From: Desulfosarcina widdelii
GTDB taxonomy: Bacteria; Desulfobacterota; Desulfobacteria; Desulfobacterales; Desulfosarcinaceae
Length of the DNA stretch: 64,000 nucleotides
NCBI RefSeq assembly: GCF_009688965.1
Contig: NZ_AP021875.1
Location: forward strand, 2,170,001-2,234,000
Direction: 5' to 3'
Shown in pieces: positions 27,939-36,511 of this stretch; position 1 is the stretch's first letter, and each line of letters opens with the position of its first letter. The translations under genes and the position numbers were made by a program. The notes below the pieces were generated by a model that ran no database searches, was not told where the DNA came from, and saw nothing but the letters and a program-made list of their open reading frames with translations.

Positions 27939-28697
27939 TCAGGCCAACAATCCTCCATCGCAGGTAATGCAGGTCCCCGTGGTATAGGATGCCGTATCGG
28001 AGACCAGGTACAGCACCGCGCCGGCCATTTCGTCCGGTTCCGCATGGCGTTTCAAGGGGATCTGGGCAACCACGGTTTGATAAATTTCCTTGTTCTGCAT
28101 GAGAACGGATGAGAATTGGGTATCCGTGAAACCGGGCAAAAGGGCGTTGACACGAATTTTGTGGCCGGCCAGTTCCTTGGCAAAGGCCTGGGTCATGGTG
28201 ATCAGTGCCCCCTTGGTGATGGAATACACTCCCTGAAACGCGGCCGGCCGGATGCCGTTGACCGACGAGACATTCACCACCGAAGCCTTTCCGGCCGCCT
28301 TCATCAGCGGAATGGCCTTCTGGATCATGAAAAAAGGGCCTTTGAGGTTTACATCGACCGTCTTTTGCCAGGCGCTCTCGTCGATGGCGGCCAACTCGCC
28401 AAAAAATGGGTTGGTGGCGGCGTTGTTGACCAGGATGTCCAATCTTCCCCACCTTTCGTCGATCTTTTCGAAGAGCGCGCCGATTGCGTCGAGATCACCC
28501 ATGTTGCAGGCCATGGCGGTGGCTCGGCCGCCCTTTTCACGGATGCCGGCGGCGACCGTTTCCAGGTTTTTCTGATTGCGGCTCACCAGAATCGCCTCGG
28601 CCCCGTATTCAGCCAGCGCCTCAGCGATGGCCCGGCCAATTCCCCGGCTGGCACCGGTCACTATTGCAATTCTTTCTTCCAGATCGAATGATACCAT
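27939..28697 (-). CDS. Short-chain dehydrogenase/reductase (SDR), FabG-like
   Basis: The 252-aa classical SDR has the nucleotide-binding TGASRGIGRAIAEALAEYG, NNAA in VNNAATNPFFG, catalytic Ser in VSSVNGIRP and YxxxK in YSITKGALITM. It ends in GTCITCDGGLLA, typical of 3-oxoacyl or alcohol SDRs. It lies upstream of an APH-like kinase, a TetR and an acyl-CoA dehydrogenase in the same orientation, so it probably reduces or oxidises acyl-chain hydroxy/keto intermediates. Confidence 0.88.
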   Translation of the reverse strand: MVSFDLEERIAIVTGASRGIGRAIAEALAEYGAEAILVSRNQKNLETVAAGIREKGGRATAMACNMGDLDAIGALFEKIDERWGRLDILVNNAATNPFFGELAAIDESAWQKTVDVNLKGPFFMIQKAIPLMKAAGKASVVNVSSVNGIRPAAFQGVYSITKGALITMTQAFAKELAGHKIRVNALLPGFTDTQFSSVLMQNKEIYQTVVAQIPLKRHAEPDEMAGAVLYLVSDTASYTTGTCITCDGGLLA

Positions 28698-28712
28698 GCG
28701 TACTCCTTTTTT

Positions 28713-28880
28713 CCCTTAGGGTTCGCGCAGAAATAAGTTTGCAGATTTGGTAGCTTAGGCACCCAGCCAACAAGACGTGAAAATGCAAGGCATATTGGGA
28801 ATATGTCGCATTTTCACAACGCAGGCGGTTGAGATGCATCGGCTTTCAAAATGTGAGGTTGTTTTTGCGCGAGCCCTTAG
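28713..28880 (+). repeat. Palindromic element C with nested hairpin
   Basis: The outer ends CCCTTAGGGTTCGCGC (28713-28728) and GCGCGAGCCCTTAG (28867-28880) are imperfect inverted repeats. The centre is a perfect hairpin: GTGAAAATGC (28777-28786) with GCATTTTCAC (28808-28817), enclosing CATATT/AATATG. The element fills the whole gap between the SDR start and the stop codon of the APH-like gene. It has no open frame and looks like a non-autonomous mobile or REP-type element. Confidence 0.65.
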
Positions 28881-29956
28881 TATTCACTGGATACCATAAC
28901 CCTTGATGCCGCCTTCTCCAGAATCCCCACCGCCAGTCCCAGCATTTCGAAGCGCTTGTCGGTAGTCTGACCGTGGTAAAACCGGTAGTAGATCTGTTGG
29001 GCGATCACCGCCAGGCGGAACAGCCCAAAGCAGTAATACCAAGCAAAGTTCTCGACAACGATGCCGGTCTTCTCTTCGTAATAAGCCACGATCTGCCGTC
29101 GGGTCAGCATGCCGAGAGCGTCGGTCGGCATCGTCGCCACCAGCTTGAATTCCTCGTTGTCACCGGATTCGATCCAGTATGCCAGAGAAGCGCCCAAATC
29201 CATCAACGGATCGCCGACGGTGGCCATCTCCCAGTCCAGCACGCCAATGATTCTGCCCGGTTCGGCGGGATCGAGAATCACGTTGTCGAACTTGTAGTCG
29301 TTGTGAATCAGCGCCGGTTTGGGATGATCCTGGGGCATATTGGCCGCCAGCCAGGCCATGACCGCTTCGAAGTCCGGCACGTCGCCGGTGCGGGCATCCC
29401 GATATCTTGCGGACCAGCCCTGAACCTGCCGGGAAACATAGCCTGCGGGATTGCCCAACTCCGCTAGGCCGCACTTTTTGTAGTCAAGGCGGTGAAGCTC
29501 GGCCAGCACATCCACCCACCGCCGGCATAGGCGATCAGCCCACGCTGCGTCGAATTGCTGGTCTTCGGGCAGGTTTTTTCTCAAAATAACACCTGACAGT
29601 CGTTCCATCACGTAAAAGGGCACATCCATGACCGCCGGATCATCGCAATAGGCCAGCGGCGACGGAACATAGGGAAATACGGGGGCAAGTGACCTTAGGA
29701 TGCGGTATTCCCGGTTCATGTCGTGGGCGCTGCGGGCTTTTTTCCCGAAGGGAGGACGCCGCAGCACCAGTTCCGTGGCCCCCACGGTAACCAGGTAGGT
29801 CAGGTTGGAATAGCCGCTGTGAAACTGACGGATGCTTACCGGACCGTCCAAATCCTTTACGTTCGCCTTCAGGTAGGTCGCGACGGCATCCACATCCAGG
29901 GATTCTCCCCGGCGCACCGCCTGGGCCTGGTCCATTTTACTCGTGCGTGTACTCAT
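28877..29956 (-). CDS. APH-family phosphotransferase (ACAD10/11 kinase-like)
   Basis: The 359-aa protein has an APH kinase fold: VRQFH-type start SIRQFHSGYSNLTYLV, LVLRRPP, catalytic loop ALIHNDYKFDNVI and metal site GVLDWEMATVGDPLMDLG. This type is usually encoded beside acyl-CoA dehydrogenases, and its relatives are fused to them in eukaryotic ACAD10/11, where the kinase acts on 4-hydroxyacyl-CoAs. An acyl-CoA dehydrogenase gene lies 0.8 kb upstream here. The start at 29956 is supported by AAAGGA 5 nt before it and overlaps the TetR stop by 20 nt. Confidence 0.87.
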   Translation of the reverse strand: MSTRTSKMDQAQAVRRGESLDVDAVATYLKANVKDLDGPVSIRQFHSGYSNLTYLVTVGATELVLRRPPFGKKARSAHDMNREYRILRSLAPVFPYVPSPLAYCDDPAVMDVPFYVMERLSGVILRKNLPEDQQFDAAWADRLCRRWVDVLAELHRLDYKKCGLAELGNPAGYVSRQVQGWSARYRDARTGDVPDFEAVMAWLAANMPQDHPKPALIHNDYKFDNVILDPAEPGRIIGVLDWEMATVGDPLMDLGASLAYWIESGDNEEFKLVATMPTDALGMLTRRQIVAYYEEKTGIVVENFAWYYCFGLFRLAVIAQQIYYRFYHGQTTDKRFEMLGLAVGILEKAASRVMVSSEY

Positions 29957-30641
29957 GGGTTCCTTTCTTGCAATAGGCACGGATCATGGCAATGACGAAA
30001 TCCGCGTAGGCTTCTACCGTAATCTCGCGTTGGCGATATTTCCAGCGCTTCAGGTACCAGTCCTGCAGCAGCGCTTTGATGGCGGCGGCGACCAAAAGTG
30101 GGCCATCGATGGCAAAGACGCCCCGCTCGACACCGCGATTCAGGATATCCGCGAAGATGGCTTCGGTCTGCAGTTCCCCGGCAATGGCGCGCTTGCCCTC
30201 CTCGGCGTGGAAAAAGCGAGTTTCCATGTAGGAGAAGAAAAACCACGGTTGAAGAACTTCCGATAAATAAAGGTGGCTGCGCACGGCGGTTTCCAAGGCA
30301 AGGACCGGATCATCCACGTGAACCAGCTCTTCCGTCATCACCCGCGCGACGATGGCCCGGCCCTGCTCCTGGATCAGGGTCAGCAACTCCTCCTTGTTCT
30401 TGAAGTAGGCGTACAGACCGCCCGAGGACATGCCGCTTTCAGCGCACAGATCGCGCAGGCTCATGGCATGGAAACCCTTGCGGTTGGCCAGTTTCAAGGT
30501 CGCTTTGAAAATTTTCTCCAGGTTTCCGACCGCCACTTTCTCCTTTTTGATGCGGATGGTGGCGGCCCGGCTGGCAAAAATCTCGCGGCAGATGTCCTCG
30601 GTGGAGACTGCTACCCGCTTTTCGAATTCCTTGAGGTTCAT
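29937..30641 (-). CDS. TetR-family transcriptional regulator
   Basis: The 234-aa protein has a TetR-type helix-turn-helix (AMSLRDLCAESGMSSGGLYAYF, about residues 58-79), with ~45 residues in front of it. The remainder is an all-helical ligand domain. It lies between the acyl-CoA dehydrogenase and kinase genes and overlaps the latter, so it probably senses an acyl-CoA and represses this cluster. Confidence 0.88.
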   Translation of the reverse strand: MNLKEFEKRVAVSTEDICREIFASRAATIRIKKEKVAVGNLEKIFKATLKLANRKGFHAMSLRDLCAESGMSSGGLYAYFKNKEELLTLIQEQGRAIVARVMTEELVHVDDPVLALETAVRSHLYLSEVLQPWFFFSYMETRFFHAEEGKRAIAGELQTEAIFADILNRGVERGVFAIDGPLLVAAAIKALLQDWYLKRWKYRQREITVEAYADFVIAMIRAYCKKGTHEYTHE

Positions 30642-30645
30642 AGGC

Positions 30646-30757
30646 TTAGCTGATGGCTCATGGCGGATAGCCGCCTTTGAGCTTTGAGCTTATTGGGTTC
30701 ATTGGACTTGTTGGGCTTGTAGTTTTCAGTTCACCGTTCACGGATCTCTGTCCACCG
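30646..30757 (+). repeat. Heptad-like phrase repeats
   Basis: Between the TetR start and the acyl-CoA dehydrogenase stop the DNA is made of short phrases: GAGCTTT GAGCTTA, then TTGGGTT CATTGGA CTTG, and CAGTTCA CCGTTCA. Spacing is mostly 7 bp. There is no gene and no clear terminator. Confidence 0.5.
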
Positions 30758-30760
30758 TTT

Positions 30761-31990
30761 TCATCCCGGCAGATTCAACGCCGCCTTTATCCCGCCCTCG
30801 GCATGGGACCGCAGGATATGGCGGGCCACCGACATCTTGTGCACCTCGTCGGCACCGTCGTATATGCGCGCGGCGCGCTCGTGGCGGAAAAAATAGGCCA
30901 GCACGGTGTCGTCGGTCATGCCCAACCCCCCATGCACCTGCAGTGCCCGATCCACGACCCGCTGCATGGTGTTGGCCACCACGAATTTGATGAAGGAAAT
31001 TTCGTGCCGCGCTGCCTTGGCGCCTTCCTTTTCGATCTTCCAGGCCGCGTGCAGGGTCATCAGCCGGGCGGCCTGGATCTCGGCGGCGCACTCGGCGATC
31101 CAGGCCTGGATGATCTGCTTGGATCCCAGGGTCCGTCCGTCGGGAGAAATCTTGCGGGTGTTGGCCCGTCGACACATCAGGTCGAAGGATCGCTGGGCGA
31201 TGCCCAGCCAGCGCATGCAGTGGTGAATGCGTCCGGGGCCCAAACGCTCCTGGGCGATGACGAAGCCGTGCCCCTCGGGTCCCAGCAGGTTGCTTTGGGG
31301 AACCCGGCAGTTCTGATAGAGAATTTCTCCATGGGAAGCGTAATCGGTGCCCCGATGTCCCATCACCGGAATGTTGCGCACCAGGTTGAAGCCCGGCGTG
31401 TCGGTGGGCACGATGATCATGCTGGCCTGCAGGTAGGGCGGCGCCTCGGGATTGGTGACGGCCATGACAATGGCAAACGCGGCGCCGTCAGCCGAAGTGG
31501 TGTACCATTTCTGTCCGTTGATGACGTAGTCTTCGCCGTCTTTTTCGGCCGTGGTTTCCATCATCACCGGATTGGAGCCCGGCATGTCCACCTCGGTCAT
31601 GGAAAAGCAGCTTCGAATCCGCCCGTTCACCAGCGGCTGGAGCCATTTGGCCTTCTGTTCCTCGGCCGCGTATTTATGCAGGATTTCGATGTTGCCGGCA
31701 TCAGGGGCCTGGCAGTTGAACACGTAGTGCCCGATGGGAGAACGCCCCAACACCTCGGAAACCAGACCGTGCTCCACCAGATCCAGTCCCATGCCTCCCA
31801 ACGCTTTGGGGTGGTTGGGTGCCCACAGCTCCATCTTCCGGACCATGCTGCGCTTTTCTTCCAGCACCGGAAGAAGATCCACGAACTCGTGGTTGAGAAA
31901 TTCCGGCTCAAGAGGGATCAGTTCCTTTTCTACGAATTCATTGATCATCTCCAGGATGACCTGCATTCTTTCCGAGATGGCAAAATCCAT
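30761..31990 (-). CDS. Acyl-CoA dehydrogenase
   Basis: The 409-aa flavoprotein has ACAD features: CFSMTEVDMPGSNPVMMETTA (FAD/substrate region), a gate segment MGHRGTDYASHGEILY, and the C-terminal VHGGLGMTDDTVLAYFFR with YDGADEVHKMSVARHIL. It introduces the alpha-beta double bond and passes electrons to ETF; an etfBA pair lies 0.9 kb away. ATG 31990 is preceded by AAAGGAG at a 7-nt spacing; the frame extends 12 codons upstream without such a site. Confidence 0.93.
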   Translation of the reverse strand: MDFAISERMQVILEMINEFVEKELIPLEPEFLNHEFVDLLPVLEEKRSMVRKMELWAPNHPKALGGMGLDLVEHGLVSEVLGRSPIGHYVFNCQAPDAGNIEILHKYAAEEQKAKWLQPLVNGRIRSCFSMTEVDMPGSNPVMMETTAEKDGEDYVINGQKWYTTSADGAAFAIVMAVTNPEAPPYLQASMIIVPTDTPGFNLVRNIPVMGHRGTDYASHGEILYQNCRVPQSNLLGPEGHGFVIAQERLGPGRIHHCMRWLGIAQRSFDLMCRRANTRKISPDGRTLGSKQIIQAWIAECAAEIQAARLMTLHAAWKIEKEGAKAARHEISFIKFVVANTMQRVVDRALQVHGGLGMTDDTVLAYFFRHERAARIYDGADEVHKMSVARHILRSHAEGGIKAALNLPG

Positions 31991-32022
31991 GGATCGACTC
32001 CTTTGATCGAAGGTTGTAGGGT

Positions 32023-32733
32023 TCAACGGTACGTCACCAGACCTTCGCCGGCCGGCGGCGCCAGGTGCCCCTTTTCGTTGAAGGTGTCAAGGCCGGTGCG
32101 TCCCCGGCTGAATTTAAAACGGGTTATGGATGCGTTGACCAGTTGCCAGGAAAGTGCGATAGCCATTTCCGGTGCCAATCCCAGCACACGGCCAACCATG
32201 GCGGCGATGGGGCCGCCGGAAGTAAAAACCGCCACACGGCCGCCGCCAGGACAGCCGTTCAACATTTCCTGGATGCCGGCGGCCGCCCGGCTGCAAAAAC
32301 CTTCCCAGGAAGGAAGGGCGTCCAGGCGGTCACATCCCGATGCCCATCGGGTCATTACGCGGCCGAATACGTTTTGAAAGATCCGCCGGTCCGAAAGCAT
32401 ATCACCGACCGCTTTACCGAAAACCGGGTCCTCCTCCAGGATAATTGGTATCAGGGTGCGAAGAACGGTTTCGTAGTCGTACTCATCGAGCACCGGGTTT
32501 TCCGAAGGCCGGGGCATCGCAATACCGGCCTGTCGGTAACTTTCGGCCATTTCGGCGGCGGTTTGCCGCTGCCGCCGCAGCGACCCCGACCAGCATGCAT
32601 CGAAGCGGATGCCGGCGCCCGCCATAAATCGGCCCAGCACCCGGGCCTGACGGCGGCCCAATTCCGACAGGTCGTCGTAGTCGGCGGCGCCGAAGGAGGC
32701 CTGGCCGTGGCGAATCAGATAGAGTGTGCCCAT
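32023..32733 (-). CDS. Histidine phosphatase family protein
   Basis: The 236-aa protein has the RHG motif LYLIRHGQASFG (residues 4-15) with the phospho-accepting histidine. Later come DELSELGRRQA-like sequence, SGSLRRQRQTA and VAVFTSGGPIAAM with a second active-site region. Such genes are common beside acyl-CoA dehydrogenase/APH kinase pairs, where a phosphorylated intermediate may be dephosphorylated (inference). The start at 32733 follows GGAAGA; the frame extends further but without a signal. Confidence 0.85.
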   Translation of the reverse strand: MGTLYLIRHGQASFGAADYDDLSELGRRQARVLGRFMAGAGIRFDACWSGSLRRQRQTAAEMAESYRQAGIAMPRPSENPVLDEYDYETVLRTLIPIILEEDPVFGKAVGDMLSDRRIFQNVFGRVMTRWASGCDRLDALPSWEGFCSRAAAGIQEMLNGCPGGGRVAVFTSGGPIAAMVGRVLGLAPEMAIALSWQLVNASITRFKFSRGRTGLDTFNEKGHLAPPAGEGLVTYR

Positions 32734-32896
32734 TACGTGAATCTTCCGTTGTGCCGTGAAAAATGTTGGCTCGTTTCGCCCCTCTATAGAATCCGGCCAC
32801 CCGGCTGTCAATAAAAATATAACGAACGTTCGTTTTTTTATTGCCAAGGCGAATTTTTATGGCTATAGGGAAATCAACCATCACGATGAGGAAACC

Positions 32897-33679
32897 ATGG
32901 CATTTTCGATACTGGTGTGCATCAAGGCGGTCCCCGATATGTCTTCCGGCCAAAAGCTGGTGGTCGACGGTAACCGGATTGTGCAAGCGGACATCGCCTG
33001 GTGCATGAACAGCTATGACGCCTGCGCGCTGGAGGCCGCATTGGCCATCAAGGACGCGGATCCCCGGGTCACCGTGGACGCTATTTCGGCAGGGACTGAA
33101 GTTGTCCGGCCGGTCATCCGGCGGGCCATGGCCATGGGCGCCGATGCCGGAATCCATCTGCTTTTAGAAGCCGATGAATGCATGTCTTCGGAGACTGTGG
33201 CAGCAACAATCGCCCACTATACCGAGGGAAAAAGTTACGACCTGATTCTTGCCGGCGCCATCTCCGAAGATCTCATGCAGGGAATCACCGGCCCCATGAT
33301 CGCCGCTGAACTCGACAGACCGTGCGCTGCGGCGGCCATGGCCATCGACCTGGATTTCTCGAGCAGATCGATAGATGTCTCCTGCGAAATGGAGGGCGGT
33401 ATGTCCGAACGAATCCGTATGGCCCTGCCGGCCCTGGTGACGGTGCAGACCGGCGGCTGGCAGCCGCGATACCCGACGCTTTCCAATACTTTGAGATCCC
33501 GCAAGCAGCCGATCCAGCGCGTGGAAGCGGGTATGCCTGAAGCCTGCTCCGGAGCCATCCGGACGATAGGCCTGGCACCCCCGCCGCCGGTGTCGGCCTG
33601 CCGGATCATCGAAGGGACGCCGGCCGAAAAGGCGGACAGGCTGCTGTCGCTGTTCAGCGAAAAAGGATGGCTGAGATGA
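32897..33679 (+). CDS. etfB: Electron transfer flavoprotein beta subunit
   Basis: The 260-aa protein begins AFSILVCIKAVPD, the standard EtfB start. It has NSYDACALEAALAIKD, the adenine-nucleotide loop region DLILAGAISEDLMQGITGP and the C-terminal QPIQRVEAG. It binds AMP (or FAD in bifurcating types) and forms the ETF dimer with the following gene. Start 32897 follows GATGAGG. The C-terminus overlaps etfA by an ATGA. The ETF serves the acyl-CoA dehydrogenases of this window. Confidence 0.9.
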   Translation: MAFSILVCIKAVPDMSSGQKLVVDGNRIVQADIAWCMNSYDACALEAALAIKDADPRVTVDAISAGTEVVRPVIRRAMAMGADAGIHLLLEADECMSSETVAATIAHYTEGKSYDLILAGAISEDLMQGITGPMIAAELDRPCAAAAMAIDLDFSSRSIDVSCEMEGGMSERIRMALPALVTVQTGGWQPRYPTLSNTLRSRKQPIQRVEAGMPEACSGAIRTIGLAPPPPVSACRIIEGTPAEKADRLLSLFSEKGWLR

Positions 33680-34704
33680 AGAATTCAGAATCAAGGCATC
33701 ATCAACTTCTGTTTATTGTCGGCGAAACCATCGACGGCCAGCTTTCAACCGGTACAAAGAGCCTTGGCCAACAGGCCTTGAAGCTGGCCGAGCAGTTGGA
33801 ATGCCGGGCAGTGGCGGTACTTATCGGATATCGAATCGGGAAATCCGCCGACCAATGGTCCCGAATGACCAGGCTGCCCGTCGTCGCGCTGGAAAACGAG
33901 CGCTGCCGCTATCCCAACCCGCACCTGGCCGCTTCGGGTCTGGAGTCGCTGGCGAAGGAATACATCCCTTTGGGCATCTGCTTTCCCCACACCATGCGGG
34001 CCTGCCAGGCGGCGGCCACCCTGGCCTGGCGCCTTGGGTCTCCTTGCATTGCGGCGGTGGAATCCGTTGAGAAAAACGCCGGAGCCGTCGTTTTACAGCG
34101 CTCGATTCACGGTGGCCGTTTTTACGCAACTCTATCGGCCGACCGGTCGCCGGTGGTTCTGACCGTCATGCCGGGGCTGTTTTCCGGCTCGACAGCCGCG
34201 CAACCGGCGGCATCACCACCCGTGGAAATCAGAACACTTGAAAGCGGGGGCGACCGTTTTATTCCCCAGTCCATGGAAATATCCGCTCACTCTGATCAGG
34301 CGTTAGAAAAGGCCCGGGTGGTCGTGGCAGGCGGTCGCGGCTTGGGAGATGCCGAGGCGGTCAGTGCGCTGGAAGCGGTAGCGGACATATTCCAAAATTC
34401 GGCCGTGGGCGGATCCCGGGGAGCCTGCGACCTGGGCTGGCTGCCCCACTCCCGGCAGATCGGGGAGACCGGCCGCACCGTGGCCCCGACCCTCTATCTG
34501 GCCTGCGGCATCTCCGGCGCCCCCCAGCATCTGGCCGGCATGCGAGAATCGCAGACCATCGTGGCAATCAATACCGACAATGCGGCAGCCATATTGCGCC
34601 AATCCCACTTCGCTGTGATCGAAGACCTGAGAACTTTTCTGCCACTGCTTGTAGAGCGGTATCAGGGAAAAATGACCAAAGGAGAAACCCATGAAGATCG
34701 ATGA
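33676..34704 (+). CDS. etfA: Electron transfer flavoprotein alpha subunit
   Basis: The 342-aa protein has the FAD-binding C-terminal domain: VVVAGGRGLGDAEAVSALE, VGGSRGACDLGWLPHSRQIG, TGRTVAPTLYLACGISGAPQ and HLAGMRESQTIVAINTD. I chose ATG 33676, which overlaps the etfB stop as ATGA; an in-frame ATG at 33667 is also possible. The stop overlaps the next gene by 14 nt, so etfB-etfA-dehydrogenase form one unit. No ETF:quinone oxidoreductase gene is in the window. Confidence 0.9.
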   Translation: MKNSESRHHQLLFIVGETIDGQLSTGTKSLGQQALKLAEQLECRAVAVLIGYRIGKSADQWSRMTRLPVVALENERCRYPNPHLAASGLESLAKEYIPLGICFPHTMRACQAAATLAWRLGSPCIAAVESVEKNAGAVVLQRSIHGGRFYATLSADRSPVVLTVMPGLFSGSTAAQPAASPPVEIRTLESGGDRFIPQSMEISAHSDQALEKARVVVAGGRGLGDAEAVSALEAVADIFQNSAVGGSRGACDLGWLPHSRQIGETGRTVAPTLYLACGISGAPQHLAGMRESQTIVAINTDNAAAILRQSHFAVIEDLRTFLPLLVERYQGKMTKGETHEDR

Positions 34705-35605
34705 CGTCAAACGAATTCTGGCAATTGGAGCCGGCACCATGGGGCATCAGATCGGTTTTCTATGCGCCCTGCACGGATACGATGTGGTCGTCTACGATGT
34801 AAATGACGACTTCCTGGCCGCCGCCCGCCGGCGGGTGGATCGGCTCGCCGACCGGTTTATTGCCAGAAAACGCCTTGCAGAAGAACAGAAAGAATCGTTG
34901 CTGGCACGCATGGCATACACCAGCGATGCCGAAGCCGCCGCTGCCAAGGCGGACATCGTCACCGAATCGGTGCCCGAGGACCCGGCGCTGAAAGGCAAAA
35001 TTTTTGGCCAGTTCAACCGCCTGTGTCCGGAGCGCACCATCTTCACCACCAACACGTCGAGCCTGGTGCCCTCCATGTTCGCCGAGGCCACCGGGCGTCC
35101 GGACCGCTTTCTGGCTTTTCATTTCCACGACATCCAGCTCACCGACGTGGTGGATGTCATGCCCCATCCCGGAACTTCGCCGGAATCGCTGGAACTGGTG
35201 CAGGCCTTTGCCCGGCGTCTCGATCAGACCGTCATTCTGCTGGAACGGGAGAATTTCGGATACGTCTTCAACGCCATGCTCAGCGACCTGTTTAAATCGG
35301 CGCTGACCCTGGCCGCCAAGGGGGTGGCTGCCGTGGAAGATATCGACCGGGCCTGGATGGGCGTCCTGCAGGCGCCCATGGGTCCCTTCGGCATGATGGA
35401 CAGCGTTGGGTTGACCACGGTCTGGAAGATCAGCGACTACTGGGCCAAGGCTACCGACGACGCCCAGTTGGCTGCCAACGCCGCCTTTTTAAAGGTGCTC
35501 ATCGATGACGGCCGGCTGGGCAAAAAGAGTGGGGCGGGGTTCTACAGCTACCCGAAGCCGCTGTTTCAGCAGCCTGGTTTTTCGAGTCAGAAGTCGGGGG
35601 ACTAA
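34691..35605 (+). CDS. 3-Hydroxyacyl-CoA dehydrogenase
   Basis: The 304-aa NAD-dependent enzyme has the Rossmann start ILAIGAGTMGHQIGFLCALHG and VTESVPEDPALKGKIF. The catalytic histidine lies in FLAFHFHDIQLTDVVDVMP. The C-terminal 3HCDH domain reads DRAWMGVLQAPMGPFGMMDSVG. It oxidises 3-hydroxyacyl-CoA in beta-oxidation. Ribosome binding site AAAGGAG lies inside the end of etfA. The last codons run into a GA-rich repeat (GTCAGAAGTCGGGGGAC), which may have replaced the original C-terminus. Confidence 0.9.
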   Translation: MKIDDVKRILAIGAGTMGHQIGFLCALHGYDVVVYDVNDDFLAAARRRVDRLADRFIARKRLAEEQKESLLARMAYTSDAEAAAAKADIVTESVPEDPALKGKIFGQFNRLCPERTIFTTNTSSLVPSMFAEATGRPDRFLAFHFHDIQLTDVVDVMPHPGTSPESLELVQAFARRLDQTVILLERENFGYVFNAMLSDLFKSALTLAAKGVAAVEDIDRAWMGVLQAPMGPFGMMDSVGLTTVWKISDYWAKATDDAQLAANAAFLKVLIDDGRLGKKSGAGFYSYPKPLFQQPGFSSQKSGD

Positions 35606-35795
35606 GGTAAGAAGACGGAGATCGGAAGTCAGAGGGCGGATGTCGGAAAGGCGGTCAATTTAAATTGAGGGATTGGGGGATTGAGGAATTGAGGAATTGA
35701 ACGTGCGGCTTTCGGCCGCCCTCTTCCCTCTTCCCTCTTCCCTCAGTCCTCTGTCTTCTGACCTCCGACCTCAGTCCTCCGTCCTCAGTCCTCAG
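35589..35795 (+). repeat. Heptad repeat array with opposed halves
   Basis: From 35719 to 35795 there are eleven consecutive 7-bp units: CCCTCTT x3, CCCTCAG, TCCTCTG, TCTTCTG, ACCTCCG, ACCTCAG, TCCTCCG and TCCTCAG x2. The left part (35589-35660) carries the complementary vocabulary (AGTCAGA, AGTCGGG, AAGACGG). Together they can pair as a long imperfect stem around a TTGAGGAATTGAGGAATTGA-like centre. The array overlaps the 3' ends of both flanking genes. Confidence 0.75.
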
Positions 35796-36312
35796 CCTTC
35801 AATAATCCGATGATCGCCCTCATATAAGCCGGCAAATCGTCCGGCGTACGGCTGGTGACCAGGCGGCCGTCTATCACGACCTCCTCGTCCACCCAATCGC
35901 CGCCGGCGTTGACCAGGTCGTCCTTTATGGAGAAATAGGAGGTCAAGTTGCGGCCGCGCACGATGTCTGCGGAAGCCAGCATCCAGCCGGCGTGGCAGAT
36001 GGCCGCCACCAGTTTCCCGGCCCGGTCGAATTCCTTGACCAGGTTTACCATGGCCGGGTAGCGGCGCATGTGGTCCGGGGCGTATCCGCCGGGGATCACG
36101 ACCCCGTCGAAATCTTCAACCGAAACCGCGTCGGCGGTGGTGTCGACTTTGGCGGGCAGACCGGCCTTGCTGTGGTAGGTCTCTGCGCTGCCCGATCCCA
36201 CCACGGTAACCTCGGCCCCGGCCTCTTTGAGCCGGTAGTAAGGGTACCAGAATTCGAATTCGTTGTAGAAGGTCTCCACCAGAATCAGGATTTTTTTTCC
36301 GTTGAGTTCCAT
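35785..36312 (-). CDS. DJ-1/PfpI family protein
   Basis: The 175-aa protein has the DJ-1/PfpI fold: KILILVETFYNEFEFWYPYY at the start, a conserved GGYAPDHMRRYPAM and the nucleophile-elbow cysteine in AAICHAGWML. Family members act as deglycases, glyoxalases or chaperones; the sequence does not decide. GGAAGG-type sequence precedes the ATG. Its last few codons (KAED and stop) fall in the heptad array. Confidence 0.87.
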   Translation of the reverse strand: MELNGKKILILVETFYNEFEFWYPYYRLKEAGAEVTVVGSGSAETYHSKAGLPAKVDTTADAVSVEDFDGVVIPGGYAPDHMRRYPAMVNLVKEFDRAGKLVAAICHAGWMLASADIVRGRNLTSYFSIKDDLVNAGGDWVDEEVVIDGRLVTSRTPDDLPAYMRAIIGLLKAED

Positions 36313-36412
36313 CCTATCACCTTCCTTGTTGGATTGTTGCTGCCACCGAAAAATAGGAAATCACCGGTGTTGATGGTTGCGAACGCAACACCTTGGTCTT
36401 CTCTGCGCGCAT

Positions 36413-36440
36413 GTAGGGGCGAAAAATTTTTCGCCCCTAC
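36413..36440 (+). repeat. 28-bp perfect palindrome
   Basis: GTAGGGGCGAAAAA is followed immediately by its exact reverse complement TTTTTCGCCCCTAC, giving 14-bp arms with no spacer. It lies between the PfpI-like and DUF2156 genes. No T-tail follows, so it is better read as a REP-like hairpin than as a terminator. Confidence 0.75.
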
Positions 36441-36511
36441 TCCACCTCTGAAGGAAAAATACGTCTGGTGACTTTTTGCAGGTCAATCAATGACAAAAAT
36501 AATACGGTTTT

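Noticed and set aside
30677..32377. 566-codon plus-strand frame opposite the acyl-CoA dehydrogenase
   Set aside because: It is a complementary-strand shadow with His/Gly-rich composition and no domain; the minus-strand genes explain the region.
35719..35795. Possible CRISPR-like array
   Set aside because: The units are contiguous 7-mers without spacers, and no cas genes are present anywhere in the window.
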